A stretch of 64,000 nt of DNA from Promineifilum sp. (GTDB taxonomy: Bacteria > Chloroflexota > Anaerolineae > Promineifilales > Promineifilaceae). Position 1 is the first letter of the stretch. Each line of letters begins with the position of its first letter. Below the pieces are notes generated by a model. The model did not search any database and was not told where the DNA came from. It saw nothing but the letters and a program-made list of their open reading frames with translations. The stretch is taken from positions 1-64,000 of the forward strand of contig JAGOZU010000003.1 in assembly GCA_018058545.1 (NCBI GenBank), given 5' to 3'. Made by a program: the position numbers and the translations under genes. Positions 1-7,583 of the stretch are shown here, in pieces.

Positions 1-170
1 GACCTCGACCGCGCCCTCGACCTCGCCCGCGCCCTCGACCTCGACCGCGACCTCGCCCTCGACCTCGACCGCGCCCTCGACCTCGACCTCGACCGCGACC
101 TCGCCCTCGACCGCGACCTCGCCCTCGACCTCGCCCGCGACCTCGCCCGCGACCTCGCCCTCGCCCGCCA
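1..170 (+). repeat. hexanucleotide tandem repeat inside a coding frame
   Basis: About 28 units of the six-base pattern G(A/C)CC(T/G)C, mostly GACCTC, GCCCTC, GACCGC and GCCCGC, in exact register with reading frame 1. Units differ only at positions 2 and 5, so every unit encodes (Asp/Ala)-(Leu/Arg). The left boundary lies outside the window. A repeat in multiples of three bases can change length without breaking the frame. Confidence 0.9.
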
Positions 171-597
171 TCCTTTTCCTCGGCCGGCGCGTGACGCGAC
201 GCTGGTGAACGCCTATCTGACTCTGGCGATCACCGAAACCATTTATAATAAGCACGAGGTATTTCCGGATTGGTTGGCAGCGAGCAGAGAGCTGGTTGAG
301 AGTGCGGCGACCCTGACGGAGAGATTGGGAGAAACAGATCTGGCGGCTGAACTATCGACGCTTGCCGAACGGATTGTCACACGAAAAGATGCGGCGAGCC
401 TGTCCGACGACTCGAAGACTCTGGAGAACGTCCTGGCCCGTTGCGACCTGATTTTCCCGAAGCTGGATGGTGAGGACCGGGTATGTTTGAACAGTTATTT
501 GGCTGGTAACCGGTTCTTACTCGAATGCTTAAAGCAGGCAGCGGTGGCCGACCGGGAGGCGATTAAGGAGCGGCTGTTGTTGTTGCCGGAGGGGTAG
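1..597 (+). CDS. C-terminal part of a repeat protein (5' end outside window)
   Basis: Frame 1 is open from the first base to the TAG at 595-597, so the visible 198 residues are the end of a larger protein. The apparent GTG at 205 is internal to this frame and is probably not the start. Residues 1-56 are a two-residue repeat in which Asp or Ala alternates with Leu or Arg (DLDRALDLARAL and so on). Residues 57-198 are a non-repetitive, mostly helical, acidic-to-neutral domain. Low-complexity (D/A)-(L/R) runs of this kind occur, as I remember, near the C-termini of large NACHT/STAND-type NTPases of Chloroflexota and cyanobacteria, but no NTPase motif is visible here, so that assignment is only an inference. 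Function is not determined. Confidence 0.75.
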   Translation, partial: DLDRALDLARALDLDRDLALDLDRALDLDLDRDLALDRDLALDLARDLARDLALARHPFPRPARDATLVNAYLTLAITETIYNKHEVFPDWLAASRELVESAATLTERLGETDLAAELSTLAERIVTRKDAASLSDDSKTLENVLARCDLIFPKLDGEDRVCLNSYLAGNRFLLECLKQAAVADREAIKERLLLLPEG

Positions 598-600
598 CGG

Positions 601-670
601 GAGCGGGGGAGAAGGGGAGCGGGGGAGAAGGGGAGCGGAGGAGAAGAGGAGCGGAGGAGAAGAGGAGCAG
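601..670. repeat. 16-bp purine-rich tandem repeat
   Basis: Starts three bases after the stop codon of the first gene. The word GAGC recurs at 601, 617, 633, 649 and 665, an exact 16-bp period. The unit is GAGCGGRGGAGAAGRG, slightly over four copies, almost all purine on the plus strand. The rest of 598-1146 (549 bp without a gene) holds the hairpin element at 871-1078 and the -10 box at 1109. I see nothing in 671-870. Confidence 0.85.
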
Positions 671-870
671 TGGCGTAGTGGCGGGACATCCGGGGCTATG
701 GTTTATGCCTGGCGGGATGCGTTGGCCACCGGGGGACTGTCCTAAATTGTGTGTAAACAGTTGTTCTCGATGGCAAGCCCATCATAGCTCAACCCGTCCC
801 TCAATCCAGCAACCGGTCGATTGGAGCAGGGCAATCGCATACTCCGCTGCTGCTGATGGATGTTGCAGGT

Positions 871-1078
871 AAACAAATTAATGCGCTATAGGGGTAGGGG
901 CGAGGCAGCTGCGAAATTATCACCGTTTGGCAGAACCAACCGCATTCGCAGCTGCCTCGCCCTCTTCGCAGAAGGGTCAGGCAACCGGGAGAAGAGTCAG
1001 CTGCGGGTTTGGAACCCGCACGCATGGGGCGATATGCCAATCTGAACCGAGTATGCGGTTGCCCTGGGTGCATACGGG
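871..1078 (-). repeat. dispersed hairpin element, copy 1 (decayed, inverted)
   Basis: Starts with AAACAAATTAAT, a variant of the family terminal repeat. It has the longest hairpin of the family: 898-915 (GGGCGAGGCAGC then TGCGAA) pairs perfectly over 18 bp with 945-962. It continues with the shared words CTCTTCG and GGTCAGGCAACCGGG at about 963-985. Compared with copy 3 at 38423-38615 it is in reverse orientation. The second half is degraded: the right arm of the GTCAGGCAACCGGG hairpin survives only as GCGGTTGCC near 1056, and no terminal repeat is left. A small extra hairpin TGCGGGTT/AACCCGCA lies near 1003-1021. Confidence 0.75.
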
Positions 1079-1108
1079 GGCGAATAGTCACTGACAGAAA
1101 TCGCGTGG

Positions 1109-1114
1109 TATAAT
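1109..1114 (+). promoter_or_regulatory. -10 box TATAAT before the RHH/HNH pair
   Basis: A perfect TATAAT 33 bases before the ATG at 1147. No good -35 hexamer lies at 16-18 bp spacing (CTGACA at 1091 is too close), so only the -10 is supported. Confidence 0.45.
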
Positions 1115-1146
1115 CAGGTTGGCGACAAACAGAAAGGAGATGCACC

Positions 1147-1554
1147 ATGCAGTCGGTGACCGTTCAGCTACCTGATAGCCTCTACCAGCGCATGCGCCGG
1201 CTGGCGCGCGAGCGAAATAGCTCGATCGAGGAAGAGGTTGCGCAAGCGGTGGAGCAGGCTCTTGCCGACAACATGTCTCCCACCACGGCCGAATTGTTGG
1301 CCCAACTTCCCCATCTGTCTGACCCCGACTTGTGGCAAGCTGCCCGGATGTTCGTCGCGGCCGACAAGGCTGAGCGGATGCAGGCCCTTGTATGGAAAGA
1401 GCAAGCCGAAGGGCTGACGACCGCCGAACAGGATGAAGCGGCACAACTCCAGAGCTACGCACAGCGATGTATGCTGCTGCGCGGCGAGGCGGCGGCGCTC
1501 CTGGCCGAGCGCGGATACAACGTTGACGAGTTGATCGTTCCGACCGGCGAATGA
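1147..1554 (+). CDS. ribbon-helix-helix antitoxin-like protein
   Basis: 135 residues. The start is an ATG preceded by AAAGGAGATGCACC, a strong ribosome binding site. The N-terminus (SVTVQLPDSLYQRMRRLARE, residues 3-22) has the short strand plus amphipathic helix of CopG/Arc-type ribbon-helix-helix DNA-binding proteins. A second helix follows, SIEEEVAQAVEQALA. The remaining 90 residues are helical and acidic and I do not recognise them. The stop overlaps the start of the HNH nuclease gene as ATGA, so the two are translationally coupled. The arrangement resembles a toxin-antitoxin operon with the DNA-binding partner first. A purely regulatory or structural role is equally possible. Confidence 0.75.
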   Translation: MQSVTVQLPDSLYQRMRRLARERNSSIEEEVAQAVEQALADNMSPTTAELLAQLPHLSDPDLWQAARMFVAADKAERMQALVWKEQAEGLTTAEQDEAAQLQSYAQRCMLLRGEAAALLAERGYNVDELIVPTGE

Positions 1555-1985
1555 CTTCCCCAATCAGCGCCGCGCTTCGCCTCGAGGTGGCCCGTCGTGC
1601 CGGATATCGTTGCAGCTATTGTCGCAGTCGCGAGGAGATCGTCGGCGCGGCGTTCACCGTCGACCATATTATCCCCCAGGCCCTTGGCGGCCGTGATGAT
1701 ATTGACAACCTGTGCCTGGCTTGTTGGGATTGCAACCGGCTCAAACAGACACATGTAACGGGCATCGACCCGCAATCGGGCGAACGGGTGGCGCTATTCG
1801 ATCCAAACCATCAATCGTGGGCGGATCATTTTGCCTGGGTGGAAGGCGGCCAAACGATCCTCGGGCTAACGGCGGCGGGACGCGCCACTGTGGATCGATT
1901 GCAACTCAATCGGCCGATTCTGGTTCGGGCGCGAAGTCAATGGATACGCGCCGGATGGCATCCGCCGGCAAGCGACAGGCCATGA
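1551..1985 (+). CDS. HNH endonuclease
   Basis: 144 residues, starting in the ATGA overlap with the preceding RHH-like gene. Contains a complete HNH core: a zinc-type CSYC at residues 21-24, the metal/catalytic VDHIIP around D38-H39, the central N53 and a second Cys pair (CLACWDC, C58 and C61) in a NLCLACWDCNRLK motif. About 60 residues follow the nuclease core, with an aromatic stretch (HQSWADHFAW) often seen in small stand-alone HNH proteins of Chloroflexota and cyanobacteria. Expected activity is metal-dependent DNA nicking or cleavage; the specificity is unknown. Coupling to an RHH protein suggests that protein represses it or holds it inactive. Confidence 0.85.
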   Translation: MTSPISAALRLEVARRAGYRCSYCRSREEIVGAAFTVDHIIPQALGGRDDIDNLCLACWDCNRLKQTHVTGIDPQSGERVALFDPNHQSWADHFAWVEGGQTILGLTAAGRATVDRLQLNRPILVRARSQWIRAGWHPPASDRP

Positions 1986-2040
1986 ACCGAAGATGATGGC
2001 CCCGGGCCGCTGCCTGACGGCCATTTTGTGGAGAAACACC

Positions 2041-2304
2041 ATGCTTGAACTCCTCATCGAACTCGCCGGCTGGCTCGGCACGGCCGCCCTTCTGCTGGCC
2101 TACAGCCTCGTCTCCACCCGCCGCCTGGCCGGGGACAGCGTCCCCTATCAGACGCTCAACCTCGTCGGCGGGGCGCTGGTGCTGATCAACTCCTTCTACC
2201 ACGGCGCGATGCCCTCGGTGGCGGTCAACGTCTTCTGGATCGCCATCGGCGTGTTCGCCCTGAGTCGCGCGTTCCTGGGGCGAAGACCCGCCGGCCGCGA
2301 GTGA
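2041..2304 (+). CDS. small membrane protein, CBU_0592-like
   Basis: 87 residues from the ATG at 2041; the frame extends upstream to 1993 but the extension (MAPGRCLTAI...) looks non-coding. Three hydrophobic helices: about residues 4-22 (LLIELAGWLGTAALLLAYS), 37-53 and 56-74. A polar loop STRRLAGDSVPYQTLN sits between helices one and two, followed by GGALVLINSFYHGAMPS. This pattern matches small uncharacterised three-helix inner-membrane proteins of the CBU_0592 type. Function is unknown. It lies downstream of the HNH gene on the same strand with a 55-bp gap, so co-transcription is possible. Confidence 0.65.
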   Translation: MLELLIELAGWLGTAALLLAYSLVSTRRLAGDSVPYQTLNLVGGALVLINSFYHGAMPSVAVNVFWIAIGVFALSRAFLGRRPAGRE

Positions 2305-2310
2305 TGCCGC

Positions 2311-3195
2311 TTACGGCAATGACAGCCCGCCCCGCACCGCTCGCGCCAACACCTCATCCACCCCCCACAGCGTCACCGGCAGCAGGACCTCGGCCCGGCT
2401 CAGGTCCATCGTGCAATCCAGAGGCCAGCGGCCGCTCTCGTCCGGCGCCGGCGACAACGTCGCCCGCTCGACCACGCCCCACCACTCCAGCATCCGCAGC
2501 CCGAACTCGGCCCGCGCCATCACTTGCCGCCCGGCCACGTTGAGAATCCCGCGATAGTCGCTCGCCGGAGAAGCCGAGCGCTGCGCCAGCGCCAGACAGG
2601 CCGCGCCGAGCGTCTCCACCCACACCGGATTGCGCCGCTGGTTGGTGAAGAGCGTCACCGGCCGCCCCTCGCGCAGCGCCGCCGCCATCCACGCCGTGCC
2701 TTTGTCCATCTCCTCCAGCCCGTAGATGAGCGACGTGCGCACGATGACCACGTCGGGGTGGGCGGCGACGATCGTCTCGGCCGCCGCCTTGGCCCGCCCG
2801 TACTCGTTGAGCGGCGCGGGCACGGCCGTCTCGTCATAGGGCGCGTGCGCCCCGTCGAACACGGAATCGGTCGAGAGATGCACCAGCCGCGCCCCCACGG
2901 CCGCGGCGGCGGCGACCACATGGCGCGTCCCCTCCACGATGACGGCGGCCATGTCGGGCGTGGTGTTGGAGCCGGCGGTGTGGATGACGGCGTCGGGGGC
3001 GAAGTCAGTCACGAAGCGGGCCACGGCCGCGCCGTCGCGCAGGTCGAGCGCCGCTCCTTGCGCCGCGCCTTGCGGCAGGCCCAGCGGGTCGGTCGAGAAG
3101 GTGGTATAGGCAAAGGAACCGGGGTATTCGGCGGCTGCTCGCCGAACCAGATGCCGCCCCAGGTAGCCGCTGCCGCCGGTGATGAGCAGTCTCAT
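2311..3195 (-). CDS. NAD-dependent sugar reductase, RmlD-like (extended SDR)
   Basis: 294 residues. The Rossmann motif GGSGYLG is at residues 7-13, the RmlD-type segment LSTDSVFDG follows near residue 108, and the catalytic YGRAK (YxxxK) lies near residue 132. These mark the dTDP-4-dehydrorhamnose reductase / extended short-chain dehydrogenase family. The enzyme would reduce a nucleotide-linked keto-sugar in the cytoplasm. No rmlABC genes are nearby, so the substrate cannot be named; other NAD-dependent epimerases/reductases are possible. It is the last gene of the minus-strand run moaC to rnc, 27 bp after rnc. Confidence 0.8.
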   Translation of the reverse strand: MRLLITGGSGYLGRHLVRRAAAEYPGSFAYTTFSTDPLGLPQGAAQGAALDLRDGAAVARFVTDFAPDAVIHTAGSNTTPDMAAVIVEGTRHVVAAAAAVGARLVHLSTDSVFDGAHAPYDETAVPAPLNEYGRAKAAAETIVAAHPDVVIVRTSLIYGLEEMDKGTAWMAAALREGRPVTLFTNQRRNPVWVETLGAACLALAQRSASPASDYRGILNVAGRQVMARAEFGLRMLEWWGVVERATLSPAPDESGRWPLDCTMDLSRAEVLLPVTLWGVDEVLARAVRGGLSLP

Positions 3196-3222
3196 GGGCA
3201 GGTTATGATAACGCCAACTCCA

Positions 3223-3918
3223 CTATTCTTCCGTCTCCGTCCGCGCCAGCGCCTGAGCCGCGGCGGCCTGGGCGGCGGCCTGCTTGCTGTGGCCGCTTCC
3301 CTCGCCCCATGATTCATCGCCCACCAGCACCTGCACGGTGAACGTCTTGTCGTGGTCCGGCCCCTCGCTGCCCGTCACCTGATAGCGGGGCGTCCTGTTG
3401 AAGCGCGCCTGCGCCCACATCTGGAACTCGCTCTTGGCATCCTTGTGCAGCGCCCCGGCCTGGACCTGCGCCAGCATCGGCTGAATGAAGCGTTCGACAA
3501 TGGGGCGCGCGGCGGGCATGCCCCGGTCGAGATAGACCGCCCCCATGACGGCCTCGAACGAGGCGCACAGCAGGGGGATTCGCCGGCGGCCGCCGCTCTC
3601 CTCCTCGCCATAGCCCAACCGCAGATAGCGGCCGAGGTCGATCTCCCGCGCGAATTGGGCCAGCGTCTCCGCGCGAACCAGTGCCGCCCGCAGCGCCGTC
3701 AGCTCCCCCTCGTCCACCTCCGGGAAGCGGTGATAGAGATAGCCGGCGACGATGAAATCGATCACCGAATCGCCCAAAAACTCCAGCCGTTCGTTGTCTT
3801 CCAGCGCGGAGTCGGGGTTTTCGTTCAGATAGGAGCGATGTGTCAGGGCGCGGGACAGGAGGGAGTGATCCGTGAAGGTCACGCCCAGCCGCTCACTCAG
3901 CTCCAGCAACTCATCCAT
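3223..3918 (-). CDS. rnc: ribonuclease III
   Basis: 231 residues, the usual length. The N-terminal endonuclease domain carries the signature NERLEFLGDS (residues 42-51; E43, E46, D50). The C-terminal double-stranded-RNA-binding domain covers about residues 163-228 (DAKSEFQMWAQ ... GEGSGHSKQAAAQAAA). RNase III cleaves dsRNA in rRNA precursors and in mRNA turnover. Odd point: the second catalytic cluster reads LLCASFEAVMGA, with Ala119 where E. coli has Asp114 (normally D-x-F/V-E); Glu122, equivalent to E117, is kept. The start codon overlaps the fabF stop as ATGA, so it is coupled to fabF; fabF-rnc pairing is common in bacteria. Confidence 0.93.
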   Translation of the reverse strand: MDELLELSERLGVTFTDHSLLSRALTHRSYLNENPDSALEDNERLEFLGDSVIDFIVAGYLYHRFPEVDEGELTALRAALVRAETLAQFAREIDLGRYLRLGYGEEESGGRRRIPLLCASFEAVMGAVYLDRGMPAARPIVERFIQPMLAQVQAGALHKDAKSEFQMWAQARFNRTPRYQVTGSEGPDHDKTFTVQVLVGDESWGEGSGHSKQAAAQAAAAQALARTETEE

Positions 3919-5186
3919 CAGGCGTCGAACCGGCGAATGACGGTGACGGCGTTGTGGCCGCCGAAGCCGAACGCATGATTAAGGCAGACGCGCACGCGGC
4001 CGGGGCGGGCGACGTTGGGCACATAGTCGAGATCGCACGCGGGGTCGGGCGTGGCGTAGTTGATCGTCGGCGGAAGCATCTGGTCGCGGATGGCCAGCGC
4101 GCAGAAGATGGCCTCGATCGCGCCGGTCGCGCCCATGATGTGGCCGGTCATCGACTTGGTGGAGCTGACGGCCAGTTTGTAGGCGTGTTCGCCCAGCGCG
4201 GTTTTGATGGCCGCCGTCTCGGCCGCGTCGTTGAGCGGTGTGGCCGTGCCGTGGGCGCTGATATAGTCCACATCTTCCGGCCGCAATCCGGCGTCGGCCA
4301 GCGCCTTGCGAATGGCCCGCGCCGCCCCGGAACCGTCGTCCGGCGGCGCGGTGATATGCCAGGCGTCGGTCGTCTGCCCGTAGCCGGCGATCTCGGCCAG
4401 GATGACCGCGCCGCGGGCCTGGGCATGCTCCAGGCTCTCCAGTACCAGAGCGCCCGCCCCCTCGCCGACGACCAGCCCGTCGCGATTGGCGTCGAACGGT
4501 TGCGGCGTGTTGGTCGAACGGGTAGACGTCGCGCCCGCCCGCTCGAAGCCGCCGATGGCCACGGAGGTCATGATGCTTTCCGTGCCGCCGGTCAGGACGG
4601 CATCTAGCTCGCCGTAGCGAATGGCGCGATAGGCGTGGCCCAGAGCATCGTTGCCGGCGGCGCAGGCGGTGGTGATGGTCGTCGACGGGCCGCGGATGCC
4701 GTAATCGATGGCCAGCATCCCGGCCGCGCCGTTGGGCATGATCATGGTGATGGCGAACGGGCTGATCCGGCGCACGCCACCGCTGTGGAGGATGGCCTCT
4801 TGCTCGACGATGGTGCGTATCCCGCCCACGCCCGTGCCGAAGGTGATGCCGACGCGATCGCGGTTCTCATCGGTGATCGTCAGACCCGACATGCGCATGG
4901 CTTCGCCCACCGCGGCCGTCGCCAGCTGCTGGCAGCGATCGCGCCGTCGGGCGTCCTTGCGATCCATGTACTGCTCCGGATCAAACCCCTTGACCTCGCA
5001 CAGACCGCCGATCGAATGTTTGGAACCATCGACCAGCGTGATAGGGCCGATGCCGGACGTGCCGGCCAGAATCGCCGCCCAGGTGTCGGGCACGTTGTGG
5101 CCCAGGGGGGTGACCGCTCCGACTCCTGTAACTACCACTCTGGAAAAAGCCGACGCTCGCTCTTGCGCTTTATCTTCATGATTCAT
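3918..5186 (-). CDS. fabF: beta-ketoacyl-ACP synthase II
   Basis: 422 residues. Condensing enzyme of type II fatty-acid synthesis, extending acyl-ACP with malonyl-ACP. The thiolase-fold motifs are complete: nucleophile C175 in TACAAGND, H312 in AHGTATPLND, K344 in STKSMTGH and H404 in LNHAFGFGGHN. About 14 residues precede the usual N-terminal RVVVTG strand. The ATG follows GGAGTCCGTTAT, a good ribosome binding site. It lies 15 bp after the moaD-moaE gene and overlaps rnc. No acpP precedes it here, unlike in many bacteria. Confidence 0.95.
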   Translation of the reverse strand: MNHEDKAQERASAFSRVVVTGVGAVTPLGHNVPDTWAAILAGTSGIGPITLVDGSKHSIGGLCEVKGFDPEQYMDRKDARRRDRCQQLATAAVGEAMRMSGLTITDENRDRVGITFGTGVGGIRTIVEQEAILHSGGVRRISPFAITMIMPNGAAGMLAIDYGIRGPSTTITTACAAGNDALGHAYRAIRYGELDAVLTGGTESIMTSVAIGGFERAGATSTRSTNTPQPFDANRDGLVVGEGAGALVLESLEHAQARGAVILAEIAGYGQTTDAWHITAPPDDGSGAARAIRKALADAGLRPEDVDYISAHGTATPLNDAAETAAIKTALGEHAYKLAVSSTKSMTGHIMGATGAIEAIFCALAIRDQMLPPTINYATPDPACDLDYVPNVARPGRVRVCLNHAFGFGGHNAVTVIRRFDA

Positions 5187-5201
5187 ATAACGGACTCCGT
5201 G

Positions 5202-5918
5202 TCATTCATTGGCTGCCGGATGGTAATGCCCCTCGATCCACAGGCTCCGGCCGGCGCCCACCTCTTTTTTCCAGACCGGCACGATCTCTTTCAGCCGGTC
5301 GATGCCGTAACGCGCGGCCTCGAACACGCCCACGTCGCGATGTGCCCCGGCGCAAGCCACCAGGGTGGTGTTGCCACCGATGTCGACGCGGCCGAGACGC
5401 TGCACCAGCGCCACCCCCCGCACCTCCGGCCAGCGCGCCCAAATCTCGCGCGCGATCTGGGCCATCTTTTCCTCGGCCATGGTCTCATAGGCCTCGTAGT
5501 CCAGATAGAGCGTCTCCTCCGGCAGGCCGTCGCGCTGCGTTCGGCCGCGCACAAAGCCGGTGAAGATGACCACCGCGCCGATCTCCGGGCCGGTCAGGCG
5601 GGCATGGATGGCCTCGATGTCGAACGGCTCGAAGGTGACGGCGAAATAGGTCGGGTGCGGCGACTGCTCGTTGCCCCCACTGACCGGCGGGAAGATGGCC
5701 ACCTCGTCGCCCGCGGCCACGGGCGTATCCGGCCCGGCAAAGGCGCGATTGACGGCCACCAGGCTGGAGCGCAGGGCCGGGGCGAGCGCCGGATAATCCG
5801 CGCCCACCGCGTCCAGGAGGGTGGCCACGGTCGAGGGGTCTGACGGCAGGCTAACCTTGATGTATTCGCTCTGAACCCGATCCTTCAGGGTGGCGAAGAG
5901 GCGGATGGTTATCTCCAT
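5202..5918 (-). CDS. MoaD-MoaE fusion, molybdopterin synthase
   Basis: 238 residues. Residues 1-82 are a MoaD ubiquitin-like domain (EITIRLFATLKD ... DEVAIFPPVSGG). Residues about 88-235 are MoaE, with the FTGFVRGRT and PVWKKEVGAGRSLW segments and the conserved lysine pair. Together they form molybdopterin synthase, which inserts two sulfurs into precursor Z (cPMP). In separate MoaD the C-terminal Gly-Gly must be free to be adenylated and thiocarboxylated. Here G81-G82 is internal, followed directly by NEQSPHP, so either proteolysis after GG (as known for mycobacterial MoaX) or a different sulfur route is needed. It lies 91 bp downstream of moaC. Confidence 0.92.
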   Translation of the reverse strand: MEITIRLFATLKDRVQSEYIKVSLPSDPSTVATLLDAVGADYPALAPALRSSLVAVNRAFAGPDTPVAAGDEVAIFPPVSGGNEQSPHPTYFAVTFEPFDIEAIHARLTGPEIGAVVIFTGFVRGRTQRDGLPEETLYLDYEAYETMAEEKMAQIAREIWARWPEVRGVALVQRLGRVDIGGNTTLVACAGAHRDVGVFEAARYGIDRLKEIVPVWKKEVGAGRSLWIEGHYHPAANE

Positions 5919-6009
5919 AAGCGGCTGTGATGCTGTCCTTGTCGATTATCTAAACAATAACCCTCAATTGCCGGAGGGGATGCGGCACGACCTTCCGGAT
6001 CGCCTGAAC

Positions 6010-6498
6010 CTAAATCCCATCGGGGGCGTGCCAGTCACCGCTGCGGCCGCCGGATTTGCTGACAAGGCGCACGTCGGTCAGGCGCATGCCGCGGTCGACG
6101 GCCTTGGCCATGTCGTAGATGGCCAGCCCGGCGACGGTGACGGCCGTCAGCGCCTCCATCTCCACGCCCGTCACCCCCGACACGCGCACCACAGCCTCGA
6201 TGTCGACGCAATCGTCGTCGGGGTTGGGCGTGCAGGTGACGTCGACCTTGTTCAGCAGCAGCGGATGGCAGAGGGGGATGAGGTCGCTGGTGCGCTTGGC
6301 GGCCATGATGCCGGCCACCTGGGCCACGGTCAGCACGTCGCCTTTCTTCATATTGCCTTCGATGATGAGGCGCAGCGTCTCCGGCTGCATGACGACGCGG
6401 CCGCGAGCCACGGCCACGCGCTCGGTCACGGCCTTCTTGCCGACATCGACCATGGCGGCGCGGCCGGTCTCGTCGAGATGAGTCAGGCGCTTGGTCAT
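6010..6498 (-). CDS. moaC: cyclic pyranopterin monophosphate synthase
   Basis: 162 residues, usual length. Catalyses the second step of molybdenum-cofactor synthesis, forming cPMP from the MoaA product. Characteristic segments are [13 protein letters not shown], the active-site strand [28 protein letters not shown] and the terminal KSGGRSGDW; all are present. It leads the minus-strand run moaC, moaD-moaE, fabF, rnc, reductase. No moaA is in the window, so the pathway's other genes lie elsewhere. The 110 bp between this gene and the divergent PIG-L gene at 6611 must hold its promoter. Confidence 0.95.
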   Translation of the reverse strand: MTKRLTHLDETGRAAMVDVGKKAVTERVAVARGRVVMQPETLRLIIEGNMKKGDVLTVAQVAGIMAAKRTSDLIPLCHPLLLNKVDVTCTPNPDDDCVDIEAVVRVSGVTGVEMEALTAVTVAGLAIYDMAKAVDRGMRLTDVRLVSKSGGRSGDWHAPDGI

Positions 6499-6610
6499 GA
6501 TTATGGTATTATACTCATTGTGGCCGCCGCGACCTAACCGGCCACCCCAGCTACGCGGCGTTCACGATCAATCTATAGAAGCCGGAGCTTGGCGAATCAC
6601 GCGATCAATC

Positions 6611-7465
6611 ATGAGTCATCTGCACGCCTTTTACGATCATCTCTATATCTCGCCCCACTTCGATGACGTGGCGCTATCCTGCGGTGGCCAGGTGTTTCGC
6701 CACACGGCCGTCGGCGACACCGTCCTCGTGGTCACTGTGGCCGCCGAAGAGCCGTCCGGCCCCCTGTCGGAGACGGCCGAATCGATCCACCGACGCTGGG
6801 CCGACAGCCTGGGCGAAACGCCTCCGGCCTTCGTTGCCCGGCGACGCGCCGAGGACCGCGAGGCGTTCGCTCTGCTGCGCGCTGATGTCCTCCACCTGCA
6901 TTTCCTCGATGGCATCTATCGCCCCGGGCCGGACGGCGTATTGCTCTATCCCGGTCCGGTGGATATGTTCGGGACGGTCAACCCGGCCGATGAGGGCTTC
7001 CTCGACGCGCTGGTGAAGGCCTTTGCCGCCCTGCCGGAGGCCGGCGCATATTACCTGCCGCTGGGTGTGGGCGAGCATGTCGACCATCAGCTGGCGCGCC
7101 AGGCGGGAGAGCGGGCCTTCGAGGACGTGGGTTATTACGAGGATTATCCCTACACCATGAAGCCGGGCGCGCTTGAGGTCGTTTTGCCGCCGGTCGAACG
7201 AGGCAACTGGACGGCCGAGACGACGTGGCTGACCGAGACGGCCATGGCGGCCAAATTCGCGGCCATTGGTGAATACCGCTCGCAGTTCAGCTCGTTCTTC
7301 ATCGACCTTGCCGATCTGGAGGCGAAGGTTCGCGCAGAAGGATCCCGCGTGACGGCCGAGGCGCAACAGGACGGGGCCACTCCGCCGGACTGGGCTTGCG
7401 GGGCCGAGCGGACCTGGCGCAAGCGCTCCGCTTTCACGCTTTCTTCATTTGAAGGATCGGACTGA
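6611..7465 (+). CDS. PIG-L / LmbE-family deacetylase
   Basis: 284 residues from the ATG at 6611. The open frame runs back to 6491, but the extra residues overlap the moaC start and look non-coding. The zinc site is SPHFDDVALSCGG (residues 14-26; H16, D18, D19), a variant of the family PHPDDE signature, plus the GEHVDH motif near residue 155. The family removes acetyl groups from N-acetylglucosaminyl conjugates (mycothiol, bacillithiol and GPI pathways, or antibiotics). The substrate cannot be told here. It has no signal peptide, so it is probably cytoplasmic. Divergent from moaC, and probably not in the kinase operon that follows after 118 bp. Confidence 0.85.
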   Translation: MSHLHAFYDHLYISPHFDDVALSCGGQVFRHTAVGDTVLVVTVAAEEPSGPLSETAESIHRRWADSLGETPPAFVARRRAEDREAFALLRADVLHLHFLDGIYRPGPDGVLLYPGPVDMFGTVNPADEGFLDALVKAFAALPEAGAYYLPLGVGEHVDHQLARQAGERAFEDVGYYEDYPYTMKPGALEVVLPPVERGNWTAETTWLTETAMAAKFAAIGEYRSQFSSFFIDLADLEAKVRAEGSRVTAEAQQDGATPPDWACGAERTWRKRSAFTLSSFEGSD

Positions 7466-7478
7466 CAGGTTCTATAAT
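7449..7478 (+). promoter_or_regulatory. candidate sigma70-type promoter of the kinase operon
   Basis: TTGAAG at 7449-7454 and TATAAT at 7473-7478 with 18 bp between them, about 105 bases before the kinase ATG. The -35 overlaps the end of the preceding coding region. Confidence 0.45.
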
Positions 7479-7583
7479 AATCTGACGCAAGCCACCGGCC
7501 GTCATCGTGTGATCGTTGTCCAGTCCCGGCTCATCGCGTGAGTTACGGCCATATCAGTAATCGAACGTTCTTCAGGCGACCAT

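Noticed and set aside
1-170. CRISPR-like or structural DNA repeat
   Set aside because: Six-base units without spacers, in frame with a continuing open reading frame; best read as coding.
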